33,021 nucleotides of DNA from Muribaculaceae bacterium (lineage in GTDB: Bacteria; Bacteroidota; Bacteroidia; Bacteroidales; Muribaculaceae), in assembly GCA_029058745.1 (NCBI GenBank), contig JAIDXM010000040.1:1-33021 (forward strand), written 5' to 3'. Below are positions 9,237-18,141 of the stretch, one piece after another. A program made the translations under genes and the position numbers. Numbering within the stretch: position 1 is the first letter of the stretch; each line of letters starts with the position of its first letter. The notes under the pieces were generated by a model. It was given only the letters and a program-made list of their open reading frames with translations, was not told the origin of the DNA and did not search any database.

Positions 9237-10386
9237 AATCTTTAATTATATATCCTATATAAAGAACTAAAAAAGGACCTAAAGCCACTTCCGTCCCAAA
9301 GTTTAGTATCGCAAAAAGAATAATCAATATCTTGCCAAACTGAGATTTGCTTTTATATTTATAGAATAATGAAAATAAAAACAAAACAGTACCTGCAATG
9401 CCAAAATATAAAATAAGTCTGGGATATCCAGCTAAATAGCCCATCCTATCTATGTCTATTTCAATCATTCCTTTCCCAAATATAATATTAGTAAAAGGAG
9501 TTCCATCTTGAAATAATACTTCATAGCCAGAAAATCTATCTTCTGTACTTTTGCCATTATTAATTCGAGTAATAAACCCCTGAAAATACACTGAAAAATA
9601 TAAACCAATCATTGCAAGAATAATCAATGGAATATATTTTATAATATTTCTTAAATTATTTATACCATACACTACTAATAAAAATAATAGACATAATATT
9701 CCAGTAGAAGAAACAGATAATAGCACGCCGATTATAAAAAACAAAATAAGAAGCGGATTAAGAGTCCGTTTATTAAATAATACAATAGTAAGCCCCAATA
9801 ATATATATTGTGCATAATGAGCAGGCTCACCAAAAAAACTCCGAGGTCTTAATAAACCTAACGAATCAGCAACACCTTTTTCAGAAAACGAAATTAGTTC
9901 TTCTCTTAAAATCGGTAATCCTGGTATATAACCGGGTATATATTTACCTAATAAAACAAATGAAAACGTTTGTATAATAATCATTATAATTGAAACTATG
10001 GAAAAGATGACACACAGTTTTGAAGCGTATTCTTGATTAAAATAATTAGGAATACATAAAGCAATAACTATAACATAAAAAAAATATCTTAGAGTTCTTA
10101 ATGATTCACCTGATTCTAACTCAATGAAGATAAAATTGATAATAAGTTGCAATAAAATATATAACGAAAAGATAAGAAATGGCAAAGAAAATTTAGTTTT
10201 TCGCTTGGGATTGAATACTAATTCAACAATGAGAGTACAACATAATAGGAAATCTCCCAACGTAAACGTACCTAAACCTATACCATATAATGATAAAACT
10301 GGGAATAATACTATTATTGTTGTAAATAAGATGTTTATGTTATTATTTTCAACATATATATGCTTATTCATTAAATTGGCATTCAT
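9205..10386 (-). CDS. wzy: Wzy-like O-antigen/capsule polymerase
   Basis: An integral membrane protein of 393 residues with about 10-12 hydrophobic helices spread over its length and a larger periplasmic loop at about 155-195. RPRSFFGEPAHYAQYILLG in this loop is a recurring motif of Wzy-type polymerases, where an arginine and nearby residues contact the undecaprenyl-linked repeat units. Wzy proteins are poorly conserved, so the call rests on topology, that motif and position among glycosyltransferases with a Wzx flippase in the same locus. ATG at 10371 (M6) is an alternative start. The gene is strongly AT-rich. Confidence 0.82.
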   Translation of the reverse strand: MNANLMNKHIYVENNNINILFTTIIVLFPVLSLYGIGLGTFTLGDFLLCCTLIVELVFNPKRKTKFSLPFLIFSLYILLQLIINFIFIELESGESLRTLRYFFYVIVIALCIPNYFNQEYASKLCVIFSIVSIIMIIIQTFSFVLLGKYIPGYIPGLPILREELISFSEKGVADSLGLLRPRSFFGEPAHYAQYILLGLTIVLFNKRTLNPLLILFFIIGVLLSVSSTGILCLLFLLVVYGINNLRNIIKYIPLIILAMIGLYFSVYFQGFITRINNGKSTEDRFSGYEVLFQDGTPFTNIIFGKGMIEIDIDRMGYLAGYPRLILYFGIAGTVLFLFSLFYKYKSKSQFGKILIILFAILNFGTEVALGPFLVLYIGYIIKDYEGRYIYSKL

Positions 10387-10470
10387 TGCTTTAGGATTTT
10401 ATACAAAAAAATAAGCAAACATAGAATTTAAAGGTTCAAACGATTATTTATGAGAAGGTGTTACTATATG

Positions 10471-11142
10471 TTAAAAGAGTTTTTCTCTTGTCCATCGAAC
10501 ATTTGTTCTTATTATTTTTGCTGGTCTTCCTGCAATTAGACAAGTATTTTCATACTCTTTATTGGTAGATGAATCAGATCCAATGATGCATCCCTCACCA
10601 ATTATTGAGCCTTTCATAATTTTACAATTAGGTGCTATCCAAACGTGATCTTTTATCACTACACTCTTTGCATGGTTTAACCTTAATCCAGAATTTATGT
10701 CATAATAAGGATGAGAGTCGGAAGTTCTAACAACTATATGATTGGAAAACATACAATCTTTTCCAATAACAATAGAGGTATCGTTTTCTTGAGCACACAG
10801 ATGACAATCCTGTGTAAAAGTTGTATTATCACCGATTACAATAGAAATGCCATCTCCTTTTATCCAAATTGAACATCTTGGACCGATAATTACATTATTA
10901 TTTATTGTAAGCGTATTATTGTTTCCTCTTATTCTAACATGGAGATGATTAATTTCGGTTGCATGAATACTTATTTTATTTCCCCTTCCTACGATATCAT
11001 AAGATATAGATCCAATGTAATTTACATCGAAACTGTTTTTGTATTTATATCTAAGAAATCGTATTTTCTTAGATATATTACTTCCTACCTTATGTAATAG
11101 GGGAATCCTTACCATATAATTACGTATAATATTCATATTCAA
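10471..11142 (-). CDS. Left-handed beta-helix (hexapeptide) acyltransferase
   Basis: A 223-residue WbbJ/LacA-like sugar O-acetyltransferase. Hexapeptide-type repeats run from about residue 75 to 195 (for example ITIGDN-like VIGDNTTF, IVIGKDCMF, VVIKDHVWIAPN, SIIGEGCIIG). HPYYDINSG (142-150) lies in the region that normally holds the catalytic histidine, and AGRPAKIIR near the C-terminus is the typical closing motif. It probably acetylates a sugar of the repeat unit using acetyl-CoA in the cytoplasm. Its start overlaps the stop of the upstream GT2 gene by 4 bp. Confidence 0.87.
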   Translation of the reverse strand: MNMNIIRNYMVRIPLLHKVGSNISKKIRFLRYKYKNSFDVNYIGSISYDIVGRGNKISIHATEINHLHVRIRGNNNTLTINNNVIIGPRCSIWIKGDGISIVIGDNTTFTQDCHLCAQENDTSIVIGKDCMFSNHIVVRTSDSHPYYDINSGLRLNHAKSVVIKDHVWIAPNCKIMKGSIIGEGCIIGSDSSTNKEYENTCLIAGRPAKIIRTNVRWTREKLF

Positions 11143-12113
11143 AATAATTTATATCTATTTATAATATATTTTGTTATTAGACTTTTAGGCATGAAATATG
11201 AAAAAAATATAAATAATTTATATTTAATATTTTTACTTGAAGTTAATATTTCATTAGTTATTATTTTTAGATTATTTTTATCATTTGTTATAAAGTATTT
11301 TTGAAATAATTTAAAACGAATAATATCATTAAGGGTATTAATATGGTCTTTATTACCATTGTTGTATCTATTCGCAAAGAATAAAGCTATTTTTTTAAAA
11401 CTAATTGTAAAATCAATTTGATTCTCAATTATAGATTGATGAGATGCTGAATTTGTTATGATTCTATAGACTCCTGAAATTATATCAAGAAACTTAATAT
11501 TGGAGACATAATTAGTATACAGCCACAAGGGATAATCTCCCATTGCCCAATTTCTTTTTGAAGGTGATATTTCATTATAGTAGTCCATATATATTTTCTT
11601 CCTTATTACTACCGATGGTGTTGGAATTGGATTTGTTAATAATAGACTTGCCTTATTCAATAAGGGTTGTCCCCACTTATCTTTTATTTTGTTTCTTGAG
11701 ACATCTAATCGCTCTACTTTTGTATAGCATAATCCATAATCAGATTCTTTTTCCAGAAATTGTATTTGTTTGTATAATTTAGAAGAATCGGTCCAATAAT
11801 CATCACCTTCACATAATGCAATATATTTACCTATAGCCTTTTCTATACAACTTTGCATTATTCTATTGAAATCATGATGTTTAGAGTATTGGTTTTCGGT
11901 TTGAATTATTGGTTTTATTATGTCCGGATATTTAGATGCATATTCCTTTATAATATCTGTCGTTCCATCTGTTGAGGCATCATCATGTATTATCACTTCT
12001 ATTGGGAAGTCTGTTTTTTGCATCAAAAAACCATCCATACATTCCCGTATGTAGGGTGCATGGTTGTAGGTTAGACATACTACACTTACTAATGGTGTCT
12101 TATCTTCATTCAT
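11139..12113 (-). CDS. GT2-family glycosyltransferase
   Basis: A 324-residue GT-A enzyme. PLVSVVCLTYNHAPYIRECM (7-26), IIHDDASTDGT (41-51) and CEGDDYW (101-107) are the nucleotide-sugar and metal-binding motifs of a GT2 group common in Bacteroidetes capsule loci. The C-terminal third is lysine/asparagine-rich and strongly AT-rich, with no further domain. No membrane helices are present. It is the first glycosyltransferase after palindromic repeat array A and starts a tightly packed run of genes leading to ugd. Confidence 0.88.
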   Translation of the reverse strand: MNEDKTPLVSVVCLTYNHAPYIRECMDGFLMQKTDFPIEVIIHDDASTDGTTDIIKEYASKYPDIIKPIIQTENQYSKHHDFNRIMQSCIEKAIGKYIALCEGDDYWTDSSKLYKQIQFLEKESDYGLCYTKVERLDVSRNKIKDKWGQPLLNKASLLLTNPIPTPSVVIRKKIYMDYYNEISPSKRNWAMGDYPLWLYTNYVSNIKFLDIISGVYRIITNSASHQSIIENQIDFTISFKKIALFFANRYNNGNKDHINTLNDIIRFKLFQKYFITNDKNNLKIITNEILTSSKNIKYKLFIFFSYFMPKSLITKYIINRYKLF

Positions 12114-12226
12114 TATCTTATACTAATTTGAAGTTATTTCCCAATTTTCTCAATTTTACAACATTAGTTTTACCAACTGTTGCAGATATAATTATTTCAA
12201 TAAATTTCTGCATTGTTTATAGTAAA

Positions 12227-12330
12227 CACACAAAATAAATGTGCAATTTATACCTGATTGAATCCTACATGCCAAAGGCATGTCCCTATCCTCAGAAATG
12301 CACAAAACTTTCTGTTTCGACTATAAATGG
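12227..12330. repeat. REP-like palindromic repeat, copy A (minimal form)
   Basis: The left end ACACAAAATAAATGTGCA and the right end CTTTCTGTTTCGACTAT match the ends of the two larger arrays B and C. Between them is a single palindrome, ACATGCCAAAGGCATGT (12268-12284), flanked by CCT and CCCTA. This fills most of the 242-bp gap between the GT2 gene and the TIR gene and could form a hairpin in either strand. Orientation is the same as in B and C. Confidence 0.8.
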
Positions 12331-12355
12331 AAGTAGCTAATCTTTTTATCGCTTA

Positions 12356-13507
12356 CTATAGATTATTTGTAGCAGATATGAAATCGGATTTGACTGTTTC
12401 CCAACGGTGGAAACTTTTTGGTTGGAGATTGAATCGCCGCTCGATGAATTCCTTGAAGTCGTTGAGGAGATGATATGTATTTTCCTGACCGGCTTTAAAG
12501 GCTATTTCGGAGGGAGGAACCACGGCATCAAGCATGTCAAAGTCGCAGTCTTTCGTGAGGAAAGAGAAGTGCTCATTTTTCATAATCCATGCGGCTCCCA
12601 TCTCACAGAGTGAGACGTGGCTGTCGTAGTAGCGCGGAGAATGTATGAAGAGCATTATGAGTTCATTATTCTCATACTGTGCCTTGATTTCCTCAATGAA
12701 GCTTTTACCGAACTTTACCCCACACCCCGGAAGTGAACTGCAAAATACATCTTTTTCTTCGTTCACACCAAGATTCACAAGGAGCTGAACCAGTGCTTTT
12801 GCGTACTCAGCGTCTTTGGTATTATGGGATATGAATATCTTAGTTTTTTTGTCGGCATGACTTTTTTTGTTATCCATTTCTTTTATTGGTTCTAAATCCT
12901 GTTCGAGATTGGTAATATTGGCTTCGAATTCCTTATCTTGTAATTTCTCCACCATTCTTTTATAGACCAAATCAGAAAGATTATCCAGAAAGGACGGAAT
13001 ATCCTTCTGCGGTATCATCTTAAATAGTTTCAGACACCATTCTATTCTTGAGGTACTTTCTCCTTTGTCTTGCACATAGGAAGGAGGAAGCCCCTCAATA
13101 AACGGTCTAACGGTCTCATAGAAGATTCTGCCATCCACATAAAAAGGATTGTCATCTTTGTGAGATCCTATTATTTCCCAAAGAAGATAAAATGTTTTTT
13201 CTACGGGATTTTTAGGATCAAACAGGATATTCCTGAGATCAATAAACAGAATTTCGGATTCGTCTCCGTTTGTAACAGCATACCCTTTTGTAGTCAGATG
13301 GAGGAATGCGCCACGGAGTTCCAACATCTTGTTGCCTAACAAGAGGATTGTGAAAAGGTGAGAGTTTCTTTGACTCCATTTCGTATCATTCGAAAGGGCA
13401 TCGACAAAAGCATCCGACCTCATCAGGATTTGTCCGGGAAGCGTCCCGAACCGGTTAACCTGGCTCTTGAAGAAACAGAGTCCTCTGTTTAAATCTGTTT
13501 GAGTCAT
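12356..13507 (-). CDS. TIR-domain protein with an unknown N-terminal domain
   Basis: A 383-residue protein. The TIR domain spans about 222-345: KIFISHNTKDAEYAKALVQL (223-242, box 1 with the beta-A strand), LIMLFIHSPRYYDS (283-296) and SLCEMGAAW (299-307), with E302 at the position of the catalytic glutamate of NADase TIRs. Residues 1-210 form a mixed alpha/beta region I cannot assign. A charged linker rich in D, E and K lies at 205-222. Bacterial TIR proteins usually deplete NAD+ or make nucleotide signals during phage infection. The gene begins 7 bp after the acyltransferase gene and is followed by repeat A, so it is co-transcribed with sugar genes. A solitary TIR effector is likely; its trigger is unknown. 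Confidence 0.85.
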   Translation of the reverse strand: MTQTDLNRGLCFFKSQVNRFGTLPGQILMRSDAFVDALSNDTKWSQRNSHLFTILLLGNKMLELRGAFLHLTTKGYAVTNGDESEILFIDLRNILFDPKNPVEKTFYLLWEIIGSHKDDNPFYVDGRIFYETVRPFIEGLPPSYVQDKGESTSRIEWCLKLFKMIPQKDIPSFLDNLSDLVYKRMVEKLQDKEFEANITNLEQDLEPIKEMDNKKSHADKKTKIFISHNTKDAEYAKALVQLLVNLGVNEEKDVFCSSLPGCGVKFGKSFIEEIKAQYENNELIMLFIHSPRYYDSHVSLCEMGAAWIMKNEHFSFLTKDCDFDMLDAVVPPSEIAFKAGQENTYHLLNDFKEFIERRFNLQPKSFHRWETVKSDFISATNNL

Positions 13508-13514
13508 GTTCCGG

Positions 13515-14054
13515 TCAGTATATGAGTTTTTTCAATCCGTTGTTGCGTTCCTTTATCCTCTTTACAGGAACACCTGCATAAATACCCCATTTATCGAGTT
13601 CACCTTTTACCAAACTCATCGCTCCGACAACGCTACCTTCCCCTATTGTCAAGTTTGGAAAAATGACGCTGTTGCATCCAATCTGCACGAACCTTTCCAG
13701 CACCACTTTCCCTCCTGTAACATTTATGGTTTCTTCGGGATGTATGGGGCCAATCAGGAAATCGCCGGAAAAATCGTCCATTGCACTGTAGATTGTAGAA
13801 CGAGGAGAAATCCCGGTATAATCTTCGAGAACAATGCCATTAGCCCCATAAAGTGCCACATAAGCGGAGATATGGATATTCGATCCCAAAGTTACATTGC
13901 CGGATAATATGCAAAAGTCATCGATTCTCACATTGTCTCCTATTGTAATCTTTGAAGCTCCATATATGGAGGCTTTACGACTTAAAAGAACATTCTTCCC
14001 AACCGACTTAAAGCTAAGTCTGGAAAGCTCCTCTTCCGAATAAAAAGATGTCAT
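13515..14054 (-). CDS. Hexapeptide-repeat acyltransferase, partner of the aminotransferase
   Basis: A 179-residue left-handed beta-helix acyltransferase with repeats from about residue 20 to 160: ITIGDNVRIDDFCILSG, VTLGSNIHISAYVALYG, VVLERFVQIGCNSVIFPN, LTIGEGSVVGAMSLV. It ends with AGVPVKRIKER, the common cap. Its start overlaps the stop of the aminotransferase by 4 bp, which favours N-acylation of the amino sugar that enzyme makes, as in VioB, FdtC or PglD systems. It lacks an N-terminal nucleotide-binding domain of the PglD type, so it is closer to the short LacA/FdtC-like forms. Acyl donor presumably acetyl-CoA. Confidence 0.85.
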   Translation of the reverse strand: MTSFYSEEELSRLSFKSVGKNVLLSRKASIYGASKITIGDNVRIDDFCILSGNVTLGSNIHISAYVALYGANGIVLEDYTGISPRSTIYSAMDDFSGDFLIGPIHPEETINVTGGKVVLERFVQIGCNSVIFPNLTIGEGSVVGAMSLVKGELDKWGIYAGVPVKRIKERNNGLKKLIY

Positions 14055-15163
14055 TTCCTAATTAGTTCAATAACGCGGTTTACATCTTCATCCGAAAGGT
14101 CATGGTGCATCGGAAGACATATAACCGTGTCGGCAAGTTTATAGGCTTCGGGCAGGTTTTCGCGGGAGGCGGATGGGAGTCCGCGGTAGGTGCTGAACTC
14201 GCTGATGAGTGGGTAGAAGTAACGGCGTCCGAGCACGTTGGCTTCCTTCATCTCGAAGTAGAGTTCGTCGCGAGTACGTCCGAATTTCTCAGCATCGATA
14301 AAGACAGGGAAATAGCTGTAATTATGACGAACGCCGGGCATGTCGTCGAAGAATGTCACTCCTTCCACGTTTTTCAATGCCTCTCGGTATGCTTCCGCAA
14401 CTTTCTTGCGGGCAGCTATGGCAGCGTCCACCTGTCGGAGATTCAGGATACCGTAAGCAGCACGCATCTCGTCCATCTTTGAGTTGATACCCGGAGCCAC
14501 CACTGTAGTTTCATTAGCAAAACCGAAATTCTTGAGATAGTCAATGCGTTGTTTTGTCTTCTCATCATGCATCACCATTGCACCACCTTCTATCGTATTA
14601 TACACTTTTGTAGCATGGAACGAAAGTGTTGACATATCACCGGCATTGAGGATTGATTCTCCGTCAACCTCAACACCGAAGGCATGGGCGGCATCATAAA
14701 TCACCTTAAGACCGTATTTGTCGGCAATCTCCTGGATAGCCTTGGTGTCGCACGGTTTACCGTAGCAATGCACGGGCATAATTGCTGTTGTCTTAGGTGT
14801 TATAGCCGCCTCAATCTTGTTGGGGTCGATACCACAGTTGGAGGGGTCAACGTCAACGAAAACGGGCTTTATGCCGTTCCACCATAGCGAATGCGTTGTT
14901 GCAACAAAGCTGTAGGGGGTGGTTATAACCTCCCCTGTGATGCGAAGAGCCTGAAGGGCTGTTATAAGGGGGAGAGTGCCATTTGTAAACAGACTTATAT
15001 ATGGTACTTTAAGATACTTTGCAAGTTCCTTTTCAAGTTGCTGATGGAATGAACCGTTGTTGGTAATCCATTTGCTGTCCCAAATTTGCTTTAACAAGCC
15101 GTGAAACTCGTCAAGGTCGGGGAGGAGAGGAGAGGTAACAGTTATCTGTTTTTCGTTGTCCAT
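14051..15163 (-). CDS. DegT/DnrJ/EryC1-type PLP sugar aminotransferase
   Basis: A 370-residue fold-type I aminotransferase acting on keto-sugars bound to nucleotide. YISLFTNGTLPLITALQAL (55-73) is the phosphate-binding region. D157 in VIYDAAHAFG contacts the PLP ring nitrogen, and K186 in SFHATKVYNTIEGGA forms the Schiff base. Length is normal. With rfbA nearby, a dTDP-4-keto-6-deoxyhexose is a likely substrate, giving dTDP-Qui4N or a related amino sugar (VioA-like), and the overlapping acyltransferase would N-acylate it. The exact sugar cannot be settled from sequence alone; a 3-amino product would need an FdtA/QdtA isomerase, which I do not see in this window. Confidence 0.9.
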   Translation of the reverse strand: MDNEKQITVTSPLLPDLDEFHGLLKQIWDSKWITNNGSFHQQLEKELAKYLKVPYISLFTNGTLPLITALQALRITGEVITTPYSFVATTHSLWWNGIKPVFVDVDPSNCGIDPNKIEAAITPKTTAIMPVHCYGKPCDTKAIQEIADKYGLKVIYDAAHAFGVEVDGESILNAGDMSTLSFHATKVYNTIEGGAMVMHDEKTKQRIDYLKNFGFANETTVVAPGINSKMDEMRAAYGILNLRQVDAAIAARKKVAEAYREALKNVEGVTFFDDMPGVRHNYSYFPVFIDAEKFGRTRDELYFEMKEANVLGRRYFYPLISEFSTYRGLPSASRENLPEAYKLADTVICLPMHHDLSDEDVNRVIELIRK

Positions 15164-15182
15164 ACTTTATTTTTCAAGTAAA

Positions 15183-15235
15183 ATGCATGATTCACAATGC
15201 ATAATGCATAATCTTAAGGTCAATGCACCATGCAT
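15183..15235. repeat. ATGCAT/GCATAATGCATAAT short-repeat spacer
   Basis: The 91-bp gap between wzx and the aminotransferase holds repeated ATGCA units (AATGCATGAT, CAATGCATAATGCATAAT, CAATGCACCATGCAT). They are self-complementary and could fold. They differ from both the heptamer arrays and the long palindromic repeats. Confidence 0.55.
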
Positions 15236-15254
15236 AGAAAGCATCTGGTTATAA

Positions 15255-16688
15255 TTATTTTCTTTTGATTATAGCGACAAGTTCCGAGAACTCGTTGAAA
15301 TGTAAAAGTTTGGCACCCGCCACATATATCGCCACGCCCTCGGTTATACCGACACCAAGGGCAAGCCATGGATGCATGGGAATGAACGTGACTGTGGCAT
15401 AGACCACAGCCCCGGTGGCAAGACTCAACAGAAGCGTGGGAAGGAGGTCGCGCATTTGGGCAAAAAATCCGAGATGTATGAGCTTACCTGTATAATACGT
15501 GTTGATTATAAGAGCAATAATGGAACTTGCAAGCATACCCCAGCACATGGCGATGAGCCCGAACGGGAGCGTTATACATAGCATCGCCACGCCAAGGACT
15601 TTTTTTATTATCTCAAGGCGCAGGAATAAGTCGCTCCTCCCTTTCACTTGAAGGAGATTGAGATTGATGGCATGTACAGGGAACCACATCTGAGAAAAGC
15701 ATAATATTTGCAAAAGGACTGACGTAAACAGCCATTGCTCTTTAAGGACTGCAAGCACCATAGGTCTCGCAACTGCCGCGAGTCCCAACATTAGCGGGAA
15801 TATTATAAATGCGGAAGTCCTGAGCAACCTTCGATATACATCAGAAAGACGTTTGTCATCGTTCTGAATGGTGCATAACACCGGGTATGTTACACGTTGG
15901 AAAATACCTGTAATGTTGGAAGAAGCGAAGTCCGAAAACTGATGGGCGCGGGTATAGTACCCGAGGTCGGAAGCCTTGAAAACTTTACCTATCACAATGA
16001 GATACATATTGCGGTAGATTGTGTCAAGCAGACCGGATGCAAGCAGTTTCGAACCGAAGCCGAAGAGTTCCCGGAACGATTTCCAGGAATATGCCCATAT
16101 CGGTTTCCATTTCGATAGAATCCAAAGGATTATGGTGATTATCGCGAGGTTTGAAATCTGTTGCCAGACGATGGCCCATACGCCGAATCCGGCGTATGCC
16201 ATCCAGATGCCTAACGTTCCGGAAATCACCGCCCCCGAGAGGGAGGCCTTCGCCTGTGTCTTGAAGTCGAGACGGACGGTGAGCAACGCCCTCTGCACCA
16301 CTACGAGCGAATTGAACAGAATGCTCAACCCTATGGCACGTGTAATTGGAGTTAGTATCGGCTCGTTATAGAACCGGGCAATCAACGGAGCGGAGAGGAA
16401 AAGGAGGAGATACAGGATTACGCCTACCCCGATATTGAAGTAAAAGACTGTGGAATTGTCAATCTCCGAGCGGTCTTGCTTGCGGATAAGCGCCTGTGAG
16501 AAACCGCTGTCGATAAGCGACTGGGAGACGGCTATGAAGATGGCAAGCATTCCGACAAGACCGTAGTCTTCGGGAGTAAGCAGCCTCGCCATGACAATCA
16601 TAACAAGGAACTGTATGCCTTGCACTGAGAATCGTTCGAGGGTACTCCAAAGAGTACCCTTTACGGTTTTATTTTTCAGGGATTCCAC
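15255..16688 (-). CDS. wzx: Wzx-type polysaccharide flippase (WzxC-like, MOP superfamily)
   Basis: A 477-residue multi-pass protein with about 14 hydrophobic helices. The N-terminal TVKGTLWSTLERFSVQGIQF and MARLLTPEDYGLVGMLAIF are signatures of the WzxC/LPS-flippase group (Polysacc_synt_3 type). It should move undecaprenyl-pyrophosphate-linked repeat units across the cytoplasmic membrane for polymerisation by the Wzy-like protein at 9205-10386. It is read before the aminotransferase and lies 84 bp behind the AbiC-like gene. Composition is more GC-rich than the glycosyltransferase core, which may mean a different origin. Confidence 0.92.
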   Translation of the reverse strand: MESLKNKTVKGTLWSTLERFSVQGIQFLVMIVMARLLTPEDYGLVGMLAIFIAVSQSLIDSGFSQALIRKQDRSEIDNSTVFYFNIGVGVILYLLLFLSAPLIARFYNEPILTPITRAIGLSILFNSLVVVQRALLTVRLDFKTQAKASLSGAVISGTLGIWMAYAGFGVWAIVWQQISNLAIITIILWILSKWKPIWAYSWKSFRELFGFGSKLLASGLLDTIYRNMYLIVIGKVFKASDLGYYTRAHQFSDFASSNITGIFQRVTYPVLCTIQNDDKRLSDVYRRLLRTSAFIIFPLMLGLAAVARPMVLAVLKEQWLFTSVLLQILCFSQMWFPVHAINLNLLQVKGRSDLFLRLEIIKKVLGVAMLCITLPFGLIAMCWGMLASSIIALIINTYYTGKLIHLGFFAQMRDLLPTLLLSLATGAVVYATVTFIPMHPWLALGVGITEGVAIYVAGAKLLHFNEFSELVAIIKRK

Positions 16689-16772
16689 TGATTTTTTTTG
16701 GGATTTTCCGGTAGGATTCAGTTACTATAGCAGTCTTAAAGAGACTATGGGCAAACAGGTTTTGATGCCAAT

Positions 16773-17627
16773 TCATATATGAGCGAAGGCCTGTTGGGAA
16801 TAAGAGGCCTCTGTCTCAAATCCTTCCACAAGCATATCTGCCCGCAGATTTTTTAGGAGAGCAAATTTTTCTATGAGGGGTTTGAATTTATCCACCCCAT
16901 ATAAAGACAGGCCATTATAGTATAGCCATATAAGTTCGTATCTTGATAATTGCGCCCTCACCATAGAGGAATATTCGTATCTGTCTTCCTCTTTTATAAG
17001 TGGTGAAGTCGCCACAAATTTAAAGATGCGATAGAGATGTCTGAAATAATGGTCGAAGTATGTAGGGGTAAAGTTATCCTCATATCCTATCAAGCCTTGA
17101 TGAGTAAGCAATTCCCTCATTCCTGTATAAACAGTATCGTCATCGATTTCGTGTGGCGCAAGTTCAAAGGCTTCATGGAAAACCTCACGACCCTTCCGGT
17201 CAACCTTTACCTCCTGAAATCCGGTACTTAAAGAGGCTGTATGTGATGACCTTACATCCACATTATACGAGTAAGAAAACGTTATGTTGTCAGTTATCTG
17301 CTGTTGCAACTGTAGCATATTGAAAAATGTATTTTCAAACCGCTGACGCTTCAAGGTTTCATTCTGTATTTGAAACTCTGCCCTTGTATCGGCAAGTTCC
17401 TTACGCTGCAGCTGAAGTTCATTGCGTTGCAGGAATATCGCATATATAACACCGGCAAACGCAAGTGCCGAAAACAGTCCGTTTACAAGTCCGGCAGTGT
17501 CTCCGGCCTCATTCGGCTTATCAAACAGACATGTCAGTCCGTATCCTGCCCCAAAGACCGCAATACAGATTGTCAGAACCATAGACAAGCCTTTATAGCT
17601 CATCCAATATTCCTCATCAAACCTCAT
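16773..17627 (-). CDS. AbiC-like putative phage abortive-infection protein
   Basis: A 284-residue membrane protein. Two hydrophobic helices (about 13-34 and 47-66) are followed by a coiled coil (67-96). The cytoplasmic part has the features I associate with the putative AbiC family (Pfam putAbiC): QRFENTFFNMLQLQQQI (95-111), GREVF (146-150), YFRHLYRIFKFV (194-205), RAQLSRYELIWLYYN (224-238) and KFKPLIEKFALLKNL (247-261). Family members are annotated as abortive-infection proteins by similarity to lactococcal AbiC; the mechanism is unknown. M9 is an alternative start. It sits between the flippase gene and repeat array B, inside the polysaccharide transcript. No dedicated promoter was seen except a TAATTTTG box at 17759-17766 in the repeat end. 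Confidence 0.85.
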   Translation of the reverse strand: MRFDEEYWMSYKGLSMVLTICIAVFGAGYGLTCLFDKPNEAGDTAGLVNGLFSALAFAGVIYAIFLQRNELQLQRKELADTRAEFQIQNETLKRQRFENTFFNMLQLQQQITDNITFSYSYNVDVRSSHTASLSTGFQEVKVDRKGREVFHEAFELAPHEIDDDTVYTGMRELLTHQGLIGYEDNFTPTYFDHYFRHLYRIFKFVATSPLIKEEDRYEYSSMVRAQLSRYELIWLYYNGLSLYGVDKFKPLIEKFALLKNLRADMLVEGFETEASYSQQAFAHI

Positions 17628-17752
17628 TTAAACGAATTGTAATTATTCGATAACGCCGCAACAACTGTAAGCGTGCAAGTGCGTTGGTCTTATCGATTTT
17701 AGTGGGAGGAAGCAATTAAATTGCTAAAATTTCGAGTTGGATTTTTTTAGTC

Positions 17753-18080
17753 AACACGCAAAATTAATGTGCATTTTATACGTGTGCGGATAGCGGGATA
17801 TCTGGCGGGGGCCATTCCTACATGCCTTCCGATTTGGCGGAACCGACCCATGTAGGGACATGCCTTTGGCATGTTTGATTGCGTTTCGGTTTTGCAAATA
17901 CCGGAATATCTTGCGGGAACCTTGACACATGCCAAAGGCATGTCCCTACATTGAGAGGATATCAGGCGGGAGGCCAAGCCTACATGCCGAAGGCATGTCC
18001 CTACCCTCAGGAATACTCATGTATTTTCTGTTGAGACTATTGTTGTCAGGGACCGGAAGTAATGACTGACGACTAACGGG
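17753..18080. repeat. REP-like palindromic repeat array, copy B (three units)
   Basis: The left end CACGCAAAATTAATGTGCAT leads into three units, each opening with a GGATATCTGGCGGG-like motif at 17796, 17903 and 17957 (spacings 107 and 54). The long unit holds nested palindromes: CCTACATG/CATGTAGG around TTCCG/CGGAA, then ACATGCC-TTT-GGCATGT, then a stem around TTTGCAAAT. The right end is TTTTCTGTTGAGACTATTGTTGTC plus GACTGACGACTAACG in the segment around 18022-18079. It fills most of the 514-bp gap between abiC and hepT; the small open frame on its minus strand is not credible as a gene. Confidence 0.85.
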
Positions 18081-18141
18081 TGGCCGGCGCAGGATATGGC
18101 AGATTATCAGAACTGGCGTAACTTTCTGGTGAGGTAATGGA

